Assembly: GCF_024612015.1 (NCBI RefSeq)
Contig: NZ_CP102512.1
Coordinates: forward strand, 7,936,001-8,000,000
Source of the DNA: Streptomyces sp. CA-210063
GTDB lineage: Bacteria; Actinomycetota; Actinomycetes; Streptomycetales; Streptomycetaceae
Length of the DNA: 64,000 bases
Direction: 5' to 3'
In this document: positions 53,786-61,887 of the stretch, in pieces
Numbering within the stretch: position 1 is the first letter of the stretch
Layout of the letters: each line of letters starts with the position of its first letter
Made by a program: the position numbers and the translations under genes
Notes under the pieces: generated by a model
Database searches by the model: none
Told to the model about the DNA's origin: nothing
The model's input: only the letters and a program-made list of their open reading frames with translations

Positions 53786-54907
53786 TAGCCCGAGCAGGCG
53801 CTCGGCGATGATGTCGCGCTGGATCTCGTTGGTGCCGGCGTAGATCGGACCGGCCAGGGAGAAGACGTACCCCTCGGACCAGTCGGTGTCCGCCGACTCG
53901 CCCTCCTCGCCGAGCAGGTCGAGTGCCGTCTCGTGCAGGGCGATGTCGTACTCGGACCAGAAGACCTTGTTCAGGCTGGACTCGGGGCCGACCGGCGTGC
54001 CCTCCAGGAAGCGGGACGCGGCCGCGTACGTGAACAGCTGGTAGGCGCGGGCGCCGATCAGCGCGTCGGCCACGCGGTCATGTGCCGAGGCCGGCCCTCC
54101 CTGGGCGTGCCAGAGGTCCGACAGCCGGTTCGCGGAGGCCAGGAAGCGGCCGGGGGAGCGGAGCATCAGGCCGCGTTCGTTGCCGGCGGTCGACATCGCG
54201 ATGCGCCAGCCCTGGCCGGGCTCGCCGATGACGTCCTCGTCCGGTACGAACACGTCGTCGAGGAAGAGCTCGGCGAAGGCCGGCTTGCCGTCGAGGCGGC
54301 CGATCGGGCGGACCGTCACGCCGGGTGCGCGCAGGTCGAACATCAGGTAGGTCAGCCCCTGGTGGGGTTTCGGCGTGCCCGGCTCGCTGCGGAACAGGCC
54401 GAACGCGCGGTCCGCGAAGGCGGCGCGCGACGACCAGGTCTTCTGGCCGCTCAACAGCCAGCCCCCGTCCGTGCGCACGGCCCTGGACGTGAGCGAGGCG
54501 AGATCCGACCCGGCCTCGGGCTCCGACCACGCCTGGGCCCAGACCACCTCGCCGGAGGCCATCGGCGGCAGCACGCGGGCCCGTTGCTCCTCGGTGCCGT
54601 GGTCGAAGAGGGTCGGGGCGAGGAGGTTGACGCCGTTCTGGCCGACACGCCCCGGGGCGCCCGCCGCGTAGTACTCCTCCTCGAAGATCAGCCATCGCAG
54701 CAGGCCCGCGTCGCGGCCGCCGTACGCGGCCGGCCAGTTCACCACCGACCAGCGGTCCGCGAACAGTTCGGCCTCCCAGACGCGGTGGGCGGCGAAACCC
54801 TCCTCGGTCTCCAGGGAGGGCAGCGGCCCGGGCGGGACGTGGTCGCGCAGCCATGCGCGCGCCTCGGCGCGGAAGGCCTCGTCGGCGGGGGAATGGGCGA
54901 GGTCCAC
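53768..54907 (-). CDS. fadE30: Acyl-CoA dehydrogenase (FadE30-like)
   Basis: 379 residues from GTG 54907, with AAGAGGGG upstream. It has the full fold: N-terminal helices, the FAD contact WAQAWSEPEAGSDLASLTSR, GWLLSGQKTWSSRAAFADRA, the middle beta domain (LDGKPAFAELFLDDVFVPDE), and the C-terminal IYAGTNEIQRDIIAERLLGL. Length matches mycobacterial FadE30 (about 385), which acts on a HIP-CoA side-chain intermediate. Its partner may be the short dehydrogenase downstream. It is divergent from ipdF across a gap with an operator-like palindrome. Confidence 0.88.
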   Translation of the reverse strand: MDLAHSPADEAFRAEARAWLRDHVPPGPLPSLETEEGFAAHRVWEAELFADRWSVVNWPAAYGGRDAGLLRWLIFEEEYYAAGAPGRVGQNGVNLLAPTLFDHGTEEQRARVLPPMASGEVVWAQAWSEPEAGSDLASLTSRAVRTDGGWLLSGQKTWSSRAAFADRAFGLFRSEPGTPKPHQGLTYLMFDLRAPGVTVRPIGRLDGKPAFAELFLDDVFVPDEDVIGEPGQGWRIAMSTAGNERGLMLRSPGRFLASANRLSDLWHAQGGPASAHDRVADALIGARAYQLFTYAAASRFLEGTPVGPESSLNKVFWSEYDIALHETALDLLGEEGESADTDWSEGYVFSLAGPIYAGTNEIQRDIIAERLLGLPKGRR

Positions 54908-54964
54908 GGGTCACCCCTCTTGGCCTGGCAAGCGTTCGGCCTGTCCAACGGACGTCCGGCCTTC

Positions 54965-54984
54965 CCTAACAAGTGTTTGGTAGG
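54965..54984. promoter_or_regulatory. Operator-like palindrome between fadE30 and ipdF
   Basis: CCTAACAAGTGTTTGGTAGG is an imperfect palindrome (7 of 10 positions per arm). It contains AACAAGTGTTTGGT, one mismatch from the published KstR2 box AnCAAGnnCTTGnT. It lies 14 bp before the ipdF ATG and 58 bp before the fadE30 start. Confidence 0.65.
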
Positions 54985-54997
54985 TTACCGTGCGGTC

Positions 54998-55786
54998 ATG
55001 AAGAACGTCGAGGCTCCGGCGTACGTCCCCGGGCACGGCCTGCTCCGCGGACGCACCGCCGTGATCACCGCGGCGGCCGGCGCCGGCATCGGCGGGGCGA
55101 CCGCGCGACGCTTCCTGGAGGAGGGCGCACGCGTCCTCATCAGCGACGCGCACGCGCGCCGGCTGAAGGAGTACGAGGCCGAGCTGGCCGGTGAGTTCGG
55201 CGAGGAGCCCGTCACGGCGGTGCCGTGCGACGTCACCGACGAGACCCAGGTCCTCGCACTCTTCGAGACGGCCGTACGAGCGCACGGACGGCTCGACATC
55301 GTCGTCAACAACGCGGGGCTCGGCGGCACCTCGGACCTCGTCGACATGACCGACGTACAGTGGTCGAAGGTGCTGGACGTGACGCTGAACGGCACGTTCC
55401 GGTGCACCCGGGCCGCTCTGCGGCTGATGCGGGAGAGCGGTGGCGGCGTGATCGTCAACAACGCCTCCGTCGTCGGCTGGCGCGCCCAGGCCGGGCAGGC
55501 GCACTACGCGGCGGCGAAGGCGGGCGTGATGGCCCTGACCAGATGCGCGGCGATCGAGGCGGCCGAGTACGGGGTCCGGATCAACGCTGTGTCGCCGAGC
55601 CTCGCCATGCATCCGCACCTCGTCAAGGTCACGACGCCCGAACTGCTGGCGGAGCTGACCGCGCGGGAGGCCTTCGGGCGGTACGCCGAACCGTGGGAGG
55701 TGGCCAACGTGATCGTGTTCCTGGCGTCCGGCTACTCCTCGTACATGACGGGCGAGATTGTGTCCGTCAGCAACCAGCACCCCTAA
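54998..55786 (+). CDS. ipdF: IpdF-like short-chain dehydrogenase
   Basis: 262 residues from ATG 54998, the same length as M. tuberculosis Rv3559c/IpdF. NAD(P)-binding TAAAGAGIGGATARRFLEEG, the NNAG-type VVNNAGLGG, and the catalytic Ser/Tyr/Lys in VNNASVVGWRAQAG and HYAAAKAGVMALT. The C-terminus (MTGEIVSVSNQHP) is the family form. IpdF reduces or oxidises the 5-hydroxy/keto group of the HIP ring intermediate in steroid breakdown. Assignment rests on order and length as well as motifs. Confidence 0.85.
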   Translation: MKNVEAPAYVPGHGLLRGRTAVITAAAGAGIGGATARRFLEEGARVLISDAHARRLKEYEAELAGEFGEEPVTAVPCDVTDETQVLALFETAVRAHGRLDIVVNNAGLGGTSDLVDMTDVQWSKVLDVTLNGTFRCTRAALRLMRESGGGVIVNNASVVGWRAQAGQAHYAAAKAGVMALTRCAAIEAAEYGVRINAVSPSLAMHPHLVKVTTPELLAELTAREAFGRYAEPWEVANVIVFLASGYSSYMTGEIVSVSNQHP

Positions 55787-55791
55787 GGACG

Positions 55792-56424
55792 ATGAACAGC
55801 GTGCCGACCAAGCCGACCAAGAAGAAGCCCCAGGCGACCGCCGCGGCGCCCGCCCGTCGTCGTGAACTCCTCGACAAGGCCGCCGACGTCTTCGCCGAGC
55901 TGGGCTCCAACGCCACCACCGTCCGCAGGATCGCGGACGACGTGGGCATGCTCGCCGGCAGCCTCTACTACTACTTCGAGTCCAAGGACGCGATGCTGGA
56001 GGAGATCCTGCGGACCTTCCTCGATGAACTCTGGGACGGGTACGACGCCGTCCTGGACGCCGAACTGGGCCCCCGGGAAACCTTCGAGGCCCTGGTCACC
56101 GAGTCGTTCCGGGCGATCGACCGGCACCGCGCCGCCGTCGCGATCTACCAGAGCGAAGCGAAACAGCTGATGTCGCAGGAACGGTTCTCGTTCCTCGACC
56201 AGTCGCAGCGCAAGTTCGAGAAGGCGTGGCTGTCCACGCTGGAGCGCGGGGTCGCCGCCAAGGAGTTCCGGACCGACCTCGACACAAGGCTCACCTACCG
56301 GTTCGTGCGCGACACCGTGTGGGTCGCCGCGTCCTGGTACCGGCCCGGCGGACAGCTCGGCCCGGAGGAGATCGCCCGGCAGTACCTGTCGATGGTCCTG
56401 GACGGGATCGCCGTACGTGAATAA
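55792..56424 (+). CDS. kstR2: TetR-family regulator, KstR2-like
   Basis: 210 residues from ATG 55792; GTG 55801 has a better-spaced AAGGA. N-terminal helix-turn-helix: TTVRRIADDVGMLAGSLYYY then FESKDAMLEEIL (about 45-75). The rest is a helical ligand domain with a Trp/Tyr-rich pocket (DTVWVAASWYRPGGQ). KstR2 in mycobacteria and rhodococci represses the C/D-ring genes and is released by HIP-CoA. Its place between ipdF and fadA6 supports that role. The two palindromes at 54965 and 61090 are its likely targets. Confidence 0.85.
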   Translation: MNSVPTKPTKKKPQATAAAPARRRELLDKAADVFAELGSNATTVRRIADDVGMLAGSLYYYFESKDAMLEEILRTFLDELWDGYDAVLDAELGPRETFEALVTESFRAIDRHRAAVAIYQSEAKQLMSQERFSFLDQSQRKFEKAWLSTLERGVAAKEFRTDLDTRLTYRFVRDTVWVAASWYRPGGQLGPEEIARQYLSMVLDGIAVRE

Positions 56425-56447
56425 CCGTTGACGTCAGGGGAGTTGCC

Positions 56448-57605
56448 ATGGCCGAGGCCTATATCGTCGAAGCGGTCCGGACGCCCGTCGGGCGGCGCGG
56501 GGGAGGGCTCGGCGGAGTCCATCCGGCCGACCTGGGCGCCCATGCGCTCAAGGCGCTGATCACGCGCGCGGGCGTGGACCCGGCAGCCGTGGAGGACGTC
56601 GTCTTCGGCTGCCTGGACACCGTCGGACCGCAGGCCGGTGACATCGCGCGGACCAGCTGGCTGGCGGCCGGGCTGCCCGAGGAGGTGCCGGGTACGACCG
56701 TCGACCGGCAGTGCGGCTCCTCGCAGCAGGCGGTGCACTTCGCCGCGCAGGCCGTGCTCTCCGGCACCCAGGACCTGGTGGTCGCGGGCGGCGTCCAGAA
56801 CATGACGATGATCCCCATCGCCTTCGCCTCCCGCCAGGCCGCCGTACCGCTCGGCCTCACCGAAGGTCCCTTCGCGGGCAGCGAGGGGTGGCGGGCGCGG
56901 TACGGGGACCGGCCGGTGAACCAGTTCGCCGGCGCCGAGATGATCGCCGCGAAGTGGGGCATCAGCCGCCGCGACCAGGAGGAGTACGCGCTGCGGTCCC
57001 ATCAGCGGGCGGTACGGGCCGTCGACGAGGGGCGCTTCACGCGCGAGACCGTGCCCTACGGCGACGTGACCGTCGACGAGGGGCCGCGCCGGGACACCTC
57101 GCTGGAGAAGATGGCCGGGCTGAAGCCGGTCATCGACGGCGGCACCGTCACCGCCGCCTGCTCCTCCCAGGTCTCCGACGGCGCCGCCGCGCTGCTCCTC
57201 GCCTCCGAACGCGCCGTACGGGAGCACGGGCTGACCCCGCGCGCCCGCGTGCACCACCTCTCCGTACGCGGTGAGGACCCCATCCGTATGCTCACCGCCC
57301 CAATACCGGCGACCGCGTACGCCCTGAAGAAGACCGGCCTCTCCCTCGACGCCATCGACCTCGTCGAGATCAACGAGGCCTTCGCGCCGGTCGTGCTGGC
57401 GTGGCTGAAGGAGACGGGCGCCGATCCGGAGAAGGTCAACGTCAACGGGGGCGCGATCGCCCTCGGGCATCCTCTGGGCGCGACGGGCGCCAAGCTCATG
57501 ACGACGCTGCTGCACGAACTGGAGCGCACGGGCGGCCGGTACGGGCTCCAGACCATGTGCGAGGGGGGCGGGCAGGCCAACGTGACGATCATCGAGCGGC
57601 TGTGA
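56448..57605 (+). CDS. fadA6: Acetyl-CoA acetyltransferase (FadA6-like thiolase)
   Basis: 385 residues, ATG at 56448 with GGGGAG upstream; M. tuberculosis FadA6 has about 386. It cleaves a beta-ketoacyl-CoA to acetyl-CoA plus a shortened acyl-CoA. Active-site Cys89 is in TVDRQCGSSQQAVHFA; the catalytic His is in NGGAIALGHPLGATGAK; the second Cys is in MCEGGGQANVTII. The fold is complete. It converges on ipdC across a stop region made of 20-bp repeats. Confidence 0.92.
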   Translation: MAEAYIVEAVRTPVGRRGGGLGGVHPADLGAHALKALITRAGVDPAAVEDVVFGCLDTVGPQAGDIARTSWLAAGLPEEVPGTTVDRQCGSSQQAVHFAAQAVLSGTQDLVVAGGVQNMTMIPIAFASRQAAVPLGLTEGPFAGSEGWRARYGDRPVNQFAGAEMIAAKWGISRRDQEEYALRSHQRAVRAVDEGRFTRETVPYGDVTVDEGPRRDTSLEKMAGLKPVIDGGTVTAACSSQVSDGAAALLLASERAVREHGLTPRARVHHLSVRGEDPIRMLTAPIPATAYALKKTGLSLDAIDLVEINEAFAPVVLAWLKETGADPEKVNVNGGAIALGHPLGATGAKLMTTLLHELERTGGRYGLQTMCEGGGQANVTIIERL

Positions 57606-57680
57606 CGGTCATCGGGCGGACGTGACGGTCGTCAGGCGGACGTGACGGTCATCGGGCGGACGTGACGGTCGTCAGGCGGC
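57601..57680. repeat. Four 20-bp tandem repeats across a convergent stop region
   Basis: Units at 57601, 57621, 57641 and 57661 alternate in an A-B-A-B pattern (GTGACGGTCATCGGGCGGA and GTGACGGTCGTCAGGCGGA cores). The first unit holds the fadA6 stop region and the last the ipdC stop. Every unit has TGAC...GTCA and so offers a stop codon to both strands. Confidence 0.9.
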
Positions 57681-58733
57681 TCCGAGGCGCTCCCGTACCT
57701 CGTCAGCCTCCTTCATGATCCGCTCCACCAGCTCCGCGCACGACGGCAGGTCGTCGATCACCCCGGCGACCTGCCCGGAGGCCATCACCCCCAGGTCCGT
57801 ACGTCCGTCCACCATCGCCGACCTGAGCAGCATCGGGGTGTTGGCGGCGAGCAGGACCTGGCTCCAGGTGAGGCCCTTCGTGTGTCTCATCGCTCGTCCG
57901 TCCCGGATCATCCGGGCCCAGCTCATGCCCGACAGCTTCCGCAAGCCCGCCGCCCTCCGCACGGCCCGCACCAGGGCCCTCGTACGGCCGGACGCCTCCA
58001 GGGCGCTCACGAACTCCGTGCGGAGCATGCGGTGCGGCAGCCCGTCCACGGCCGTGGTGACGGTGACGTCCTTGACCGTCGCCGCCAGATAGCGGGCCTT
58101 CACCGCGTCCGGCACCGTCGAGTCCGAGGTGAGCAGGAACCGCGTGCCCATCGCCACCCCGGCCGCCCCGAACGCCAGCGCGGCCACCAGACCGCGCCCG
58201 TCGTGGAAGCCGCCCGCGGCGACGACGGGGATGTCGACGGCGTCCGCGACCTGCGGCAGCAGGACGGTCGTCGCCACCTCCCCGGTGTGCCCGCCGCCCT
58301 CACCGCCCTGCACCACCACCGCGTCCGCACCCCACGCGGCGACCTTCTCGGCATGCCGCCGGGCACCGACGGACGGGATCACGATCACCCCCGCGTCCTT
58401 GAGCTCGGCGATCAGCTCCCTGGACGGCGCGAGCGCGAAGGACGCCACCCGGACGCCCTCCTCGACGATGATCCGCACCCGTTCCCGCGCGTCCCCCGCG
58501 TCCGCCCGCAGATTCACCCCGAAGGGCGCGCCGTCCGTACGGGACCTCACCTCCCGTACGGCGTCCCGGAGCCGGTCGGGCGTCATCGTCGCGGAGGCCA
58601 GGATGCCGAGCGCGCCCGCGTTCGCCGTGGCGGAGACCAGCCGGGGGCCGGCCACCCAGCCCATACCGGTCTGCACGATGGGATGGCGGACGCCGACCAG
58701 CCGGGTGAGGGCCGTGTCCATCAGCTTGTCCAT
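57672..58733 (-). CDS. ipdC: IpdC-like nitronate monooxygenase family flavoprotein
   Basis: 353 residues from ATG 58733 (58721 is an alternative), against about 355 for Rv3553. It has an FMN-binding TIM barrel: RHPIVQTGMGWVAGPRLVSA, PFGVNLRADAGD, DAVVVQGGEGGGHTGE, IPVVAAGGFHDGRGLVAALA and AAGVAMGTRFLLT. IpdC reduces a double bond in the HIP ring-opening pathway. The ipdB stop overlaps its ATG (TGATG), so the two are coupled. It is not expected to act on nitronates despite the family name. Confidence 0.88.
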   Translation of the reverse strand: MDKLMDTALTRLVGVRHPIVQTGMGWVAGPRLVSATANAGALGILASATMTPDRLRDAVREVRSRTDGAPFGVNLRADAGDARERVRIIVEEGVRVASFALAPSRELIAELKDAGVIVIPSVGARRHAEKVAAWGADAVVVQGGEGGGHTGEVATTVLLPQVADAVDIPVVAAGGFHDGRGLVAALAFGAAGVAMGTRFLLTSDSTVPDAVKARYLAATVKDVTVTTAVDGLPHRMLRTEFVSALEASGRTRALVRAVRRAAGLRKLSGMSWARMIRDGRAMRHTKGLTWSQVLLAANTPMLLRSAMVDGRTDLGVMASGQVAGVIDDLPSCAELVERIMKEADEVRERLGAA

Positions 58734-59464
58734 CAGCCCTGGACCTCACGTGCGCGGGTCTGAGCCGGGTCGATCACCTCGCGGATCAGCCGCAGTTCCT
58801 CCGCCGTCGGTTCACGGGTGTACGGCACGTCGTCCGGGACGGCGAGCGCGAACCCGGTCGCCTCCCCGACCTGCTCGACCGTGACGCCCGGGTGCAGGGA
58901 GGCCAGCCGCATCGAGTGGTCGGGGGTCGCGAAGTCGAACACCCCGAGGTCGGACACGACCCGGGGAAGGTGATGGAAGCGGGCGGTCACAGGGTGCTCG
59001 GCCGCGCGGTCGTACCCCACCCCGCACACCATGTCGACCTTCTCGACGAAGACCCGCCGGGAGTGCCGGGGGATCCAGTAACTGGTCGGATTGTTCAGGG
59101 TGTTGACGGGTGCCCCCCGTACGCCGAGCAACTGTCGCCTCGGCTTCGCCCAGTCACCGACGCAACTGATGTTCTGGTTGCCGTACCGGTCGATCTGGCT
59201 CGCGCCCATCATCACGTGCCGCCTGCCGCCCGTGACGAGGGCGAGATGCCTGCGGTACGGCAGCCAGCCCTCCGGTGTCCCGTCCAGGCCCACGAGCGTG
59301 GCCTCGCCGTCGGTCAGCAACAGGTCCGGCGAGAACGTCCACTTGGCGAGACGTGCGCCCAGGGACGGGATGAGACCCATGGGGCTAGCGAGGACCTCCC
59401 CGGCCCCGCGCCAGGCCTCGGCGCACGCGAGCACGCAGTACTCGGCGCGGGTCGCTCCGCTCAT
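58733..59464 (-). CDS. ipdB: CoA-transferase family subunit IpdB
   Basis: 243 residues from ATG 59464, overlapping the ipdA stop (ATGA). It has the family I CoA-transferase beta fold: EYCVLACAEAWRGAGEVLAS, LGARLAKWTFSPDLLLTDGE, and MGASQIDRYGNQNISCVGDW. IpdAB in M. tuberculosis and Rhodococcus is not a transferase but a hydrolase that opens the last steroid ring as a CoA ester. The order ipdA-ipdB-ipdC and lengths match that operon. Confidence 0.88.
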   Translation of the reverse strand: MSGATRAEYCVLACAEAWRGAGEVLASPMGLIPSLGARLAKWTFSPDLLLTDGEATLVGLDGTPEGWLPYRRHLALVTGGRRHVMMGASQIDRYGNQNISCVGDWAKPRRQLLGVRGAPVNTLNNPTSYWIPRHSRRVFVEKVDMVCGVGYDRAAEHPVTARFHHLPRVVSDLGVFDFATPDHSMRLASLHPGVTVEQVGEATGFALAVPDDVPYTREPTAEELRLIREVIDPAQTRAREVQG

Positions 59465-60318
59465 GAGCCCTCCTTGTGCCAGGCCCGTACGGCCGACTGA
59501 TAGGCGTGCTCGTCGCCCGCGAGGAACCGCTCGGCGAACTCCCCCCAGGGGGTGGTCGCGTAGTGCTTCTGGAACGCCTCGTCCCGCCCGTGATCGGGGG
59601 CGCAGGAGGTGAAGTGCGCGCCGTTCGGGGCCTCGACCACACCCGTCACCACCTGGCGGCCGACCAGCAGCGTCTGGGCCGTGACCTCCTTCGTCGGCTC
59701 GGCCGTGGCGAAATCGTCGACGAGCCGCTCGCAGGACAGGTACGCCGTGTCGGCCGCCTCGCAGAAGAGGTCGTCGAAGTACGGATCCGGGCCCAGATAC
59801 TGGCCGTTGCCCTGCCGGTCTGCCCGGTTGACGTGCACGAACGCGGCGTCCAGACGCAGGGCGGGCATGGCGACGAGGGTCTCCCCGTCGTCGTACGGCG
59901 ACGTCACGGTCCGCAGGCCCGGGTTGACCCGCATCACGTCCGAGCCGATCCCCGCCCGCAGTGGCAGGAAGGGCAGCCGGTTCGCGGCGGCCCGCAGCCC
60001 CCACATGAACATCGCCTCGTCGATCTCCATCATGTCGAAGGCGCCGCGCTCGCGTGCCGCGCGGAAGTGGGGTTCGAGGGGGATGGAGTCGAGGGTGGCG
60101 AAGGCGGCGACCAGTTTCCGGATACGTCCGGCGGCGGCGAGCATGCCGACGTCCGGGCCGCCGTACGAGACAACGGTGAGATCGGTGATCTCGGACCGGA
60201 GCAGTGCTCTCACCAGCGCCATCGGCTTGCGGCGCGAGCCCCAGCCGCCGATGCCGAGGGTCATCCCGCTCGCCAGCCGCGAGACGGCCTCGTCGGCGGT
60301 CATCGTCTTGTCACTCAC
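59461..60318 (-). CDS. ipdA: CoA-transferase family subunit IpdA
   Basis: 285 residues from GTG 60318, overlapping the end of echA20 by 8 bp; ATG 60303 is an alternative. Alpha-type CoA-transferase fold: MTLGIGGWGSRRKPMALVRA, VSYGGPDVGMLAAAGRIRKL, FDMMEIDEAMFMWGLRAAAN, and LDAAFVHVNRADRQGNGQYL. With IpdB it forms the ring-opening COCHEA-CoA hydrolase of steroid C/D-ring degradation. No transferase Glu motif was sought in detail. Confidence 0.88.
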   Translation of the reverse strand: MSDKTMTADEAVSRLASGMTLGIGGWGSRRKPMALVRALLRSEITDLTVVSYGGPDVGMLAAAGRIRKLVAAFATLDSIPLEPHFRAARERGAFDMMEIDEAMFMWGLRAAANRLPFLPLRAGIGSDVMRVNPGLRTVTSPYDDGETLVAMPALRLDAAFVHVNRADRQGNGQYLGPDPYFDDLFCEAADTAYLSCERLVDDFATAEPTKEVTAQTLLVGRQVVTGVVEAPNGAHFTSCAPDHGRDEAFQKHYATTPWGEFAERFLAGDEHAYQSAVRAWHKEGS

Positions 60319-61069
60319 CCGCGCCGTCCTTCCCCGTCTTCCCGAAGGTGTCCCGGACCTCGTCGGCCACCCCGCTGAGGTTCGCCTCGAAGGTGAAGCC
60401 CTGCTCGAAGCGGTAGCTGCGACGGACGTCGACGGGGTCGATGCCGTTGATGGCGGCCTTGGCCAGCCGGAGCAGCCGGCCGTCCTTCGCGGCGATCTCC
60501 CGCGCCAACTCCAGGGCGCCGACGGCCAGTTCGGCACGCGGTACGACCCGCCACACCGAGCCGTGCGCCCGCAGCTCGGCCGCGGTCGCCGTACGCGAGG
60601 TGTAGTACAGCGCGCGCATCAGATGCTGCGGCACCAGCCGCGCCAGATGCGTCGCCGCACCCAGCGCGCCCCGGTCCAGCTCCGGCAGCCCGAAGGTCGC
60701 GTCCTCGCTCGCCACGATCGCGTCCGCGTTGCCCACCAGCCCAATCCCGCCGCCCAGACAGAACCCCTGCACGGCGGCGACCACCGGTACCTCGCACTCG
60801 TACACCGCCGCGAAGGCCTCCGCGCAGCCGTGGTTGGCGCCGATCAGCGCGCCGCGCCCCGCCGCCTGGATCTCCTTGATGTCCACCCCGGCGTTGAACC
60901 CGCGCCCCTCCGCCGCCAGCACCACACACCGGGCCTCGGGATCACGGCCCGCCTCGCGCACGGCGCCGGCCAGCTCGAACCACCCGCGCACCGGCAGCGC
61001 GTTGACGGGCGGGAAATCGACGGTGACAACGGAAATCCCCTTTTCCGGGGACGAGGTGGAGACACCCAT
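60311..61069 (-). CDS. echA20: Enoyl-CoA hydratase family protein (EchA20-like)
   Basis: 252 residues, ATG at 61069. Crotonase fold with oxyanion-hole segments RGFNAGVDIKEIQAAGRG and VQGFCLGGGIGLVGNADAI, and LPELDRGALGAATHLARLVP. EchA20 in mycobacteria hydrolyses or opens a ring in the HIP pathway rather than simply hydrating a double bond. First gene of the minus-strand ipd run. Its 20-bp upstream gap to the palindrome at 61090 suggests repression by the KstR2-like protein. Confidence 0.88.
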   Translation of the reverse strand: MGVSTSSPEKGISVVTVDFPPVNALPVRGWFELAGAVREAGRDPEARCVVLAAEGRGFNAGVDIKEIQAAGRGALIGANHGCAEAFAAVYECEVPVVAAVQGFCLGGGIGLVGNADAIVASEDATFGLPELDRGALGAATHLARLVPQHLMRALYYTSRTATAAELRAHGSVWRVVPRAELAVGALELAREIAAKDGRLLRLAKAAINGIDPVDVRRSYRFEQGFTFEANLSGVADEVRDTFGKTGKDGAGE

Positions 61070-61089
61070 CGGAGCATCAGCTACCTTCC

Positions 61090-61107
61090 ACCTAACGTTT
61101 GTTAGGT
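61090..61107. promoter_or_regulatory. Operator-like palindrome between echA20 and the SDR gene
   Basis: ACCTAACGTTTGTTAGGT has exact 7-bp arms (ACCTAAC/GTTAGGT). It shares the half-site CCTAACAA with the palindrome at 54965. It lies 20 bp before echA20 and 27 bp before the divergent SDR gene. Confidence 0.6.
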
Positions 61108-61134
61108 ACGTCTATGTGCGGAAGGTAGCAGCGG

Positions 61135-61887
61135 ATGCGGCTCAACGGGAAGCTCGCCGTCATCACCGGCGGCACACGCGGCATCGGCGCCGGCATCGCC
61201 CGAGCCTTCACCGAAGCCGGCGCGGAGGTCGTGACCTGCGCCCGCCGCCCACCCGAAGTACCCCTCAAAGGAACCGAGTTCGCGCCCCTGGACGTACGGG
61301 ACCCGGATGCCGTCCAAGCGTTCTTCGACGACCTGCCCCGACTCGACGTCCTCGTCAACAACGTGGGCGGCACCCCCTACCGGCCACTCACCGACGCCGA
61401 CGCCCGCCGCCACGCCCGCGTCATCGAACTCAACCTCACCGCCCCGCTGACCGTCTCCCTCGCCGCCCACGCACACCTCCGGCGGGCCAGGGGCGCGATC
61501 GTGATGATCGGCAGCGTGAGCGGCAGCCGCCCGTCGCCCGGCTCGGCGGCGTACGGCGCGGCCAAGGCCGGCCTGGAGCACCTGGCCCGCACGATGGCCG
61601 TGGAATGGGCCCCCGAGATACGCGTCAACACCCTCGTCCTCGGCATGGTCCGCACGGAACTCTCCCACCTCCACTACGGCGACGACCACGGCATCGCGGC
61701 CGTCGCCCGCACGGTCCCCATGGGCCGCCTCGCCGACCCCTCCGACGTCGGCGAGGCGGCGGTCTTCCTCGCCTCCGACGCGGCGGCGTACATCACCGGC
61801 GCCTCCCTCCTCGTCCACGGCGGCGGCGAACGCCCGGCCTTCCTGGACGCGGCGACGGCGAACACCGACGAAGGAGAAGGACGTTGA
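61135..61887 (+). CDS. Short-chain dehydrogenase (Rv3549c-like)
   Basis: 250 residues, ATG at 61135 with GGAAGG 8 nt upstream. Cofactor site AVITGGTRGIGAGIARAFTE; NNVGG-type VLVNNVGGTPYRP; catalytic Ser in VMIGSVSGSRPSPG and the YGAAKAGLEHLARTMA Tyr/Lys. C-terminus YITGASLLVHGGGERPA. In the mycobacterial cluster two SDR genes lie beyond echA20, as here. The exact step is unknown. Confidence 0.88.
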   Translation: MRLNGKLAVITGGTRGIGAGIARAFTEAGAEVVTCARRPPEVPLKGTEFAPLDVRDPDAVQAFFDDLPRLDVLVNNVGGTPYRPLTDADARRHARVIELNLTAPLTVSLAAHAHLRRARGAIVMIGSVSGSRPSPGSAAYGAAKAGLEHLARTMAVEWAPEIRVNTLVLGMVRTELSHLHYGDDHGIAAVARTVPMGRLADPSDVGEAAVFLASDAAAYITGASLLVHGGGERPAFLDAATANTDEGEGR

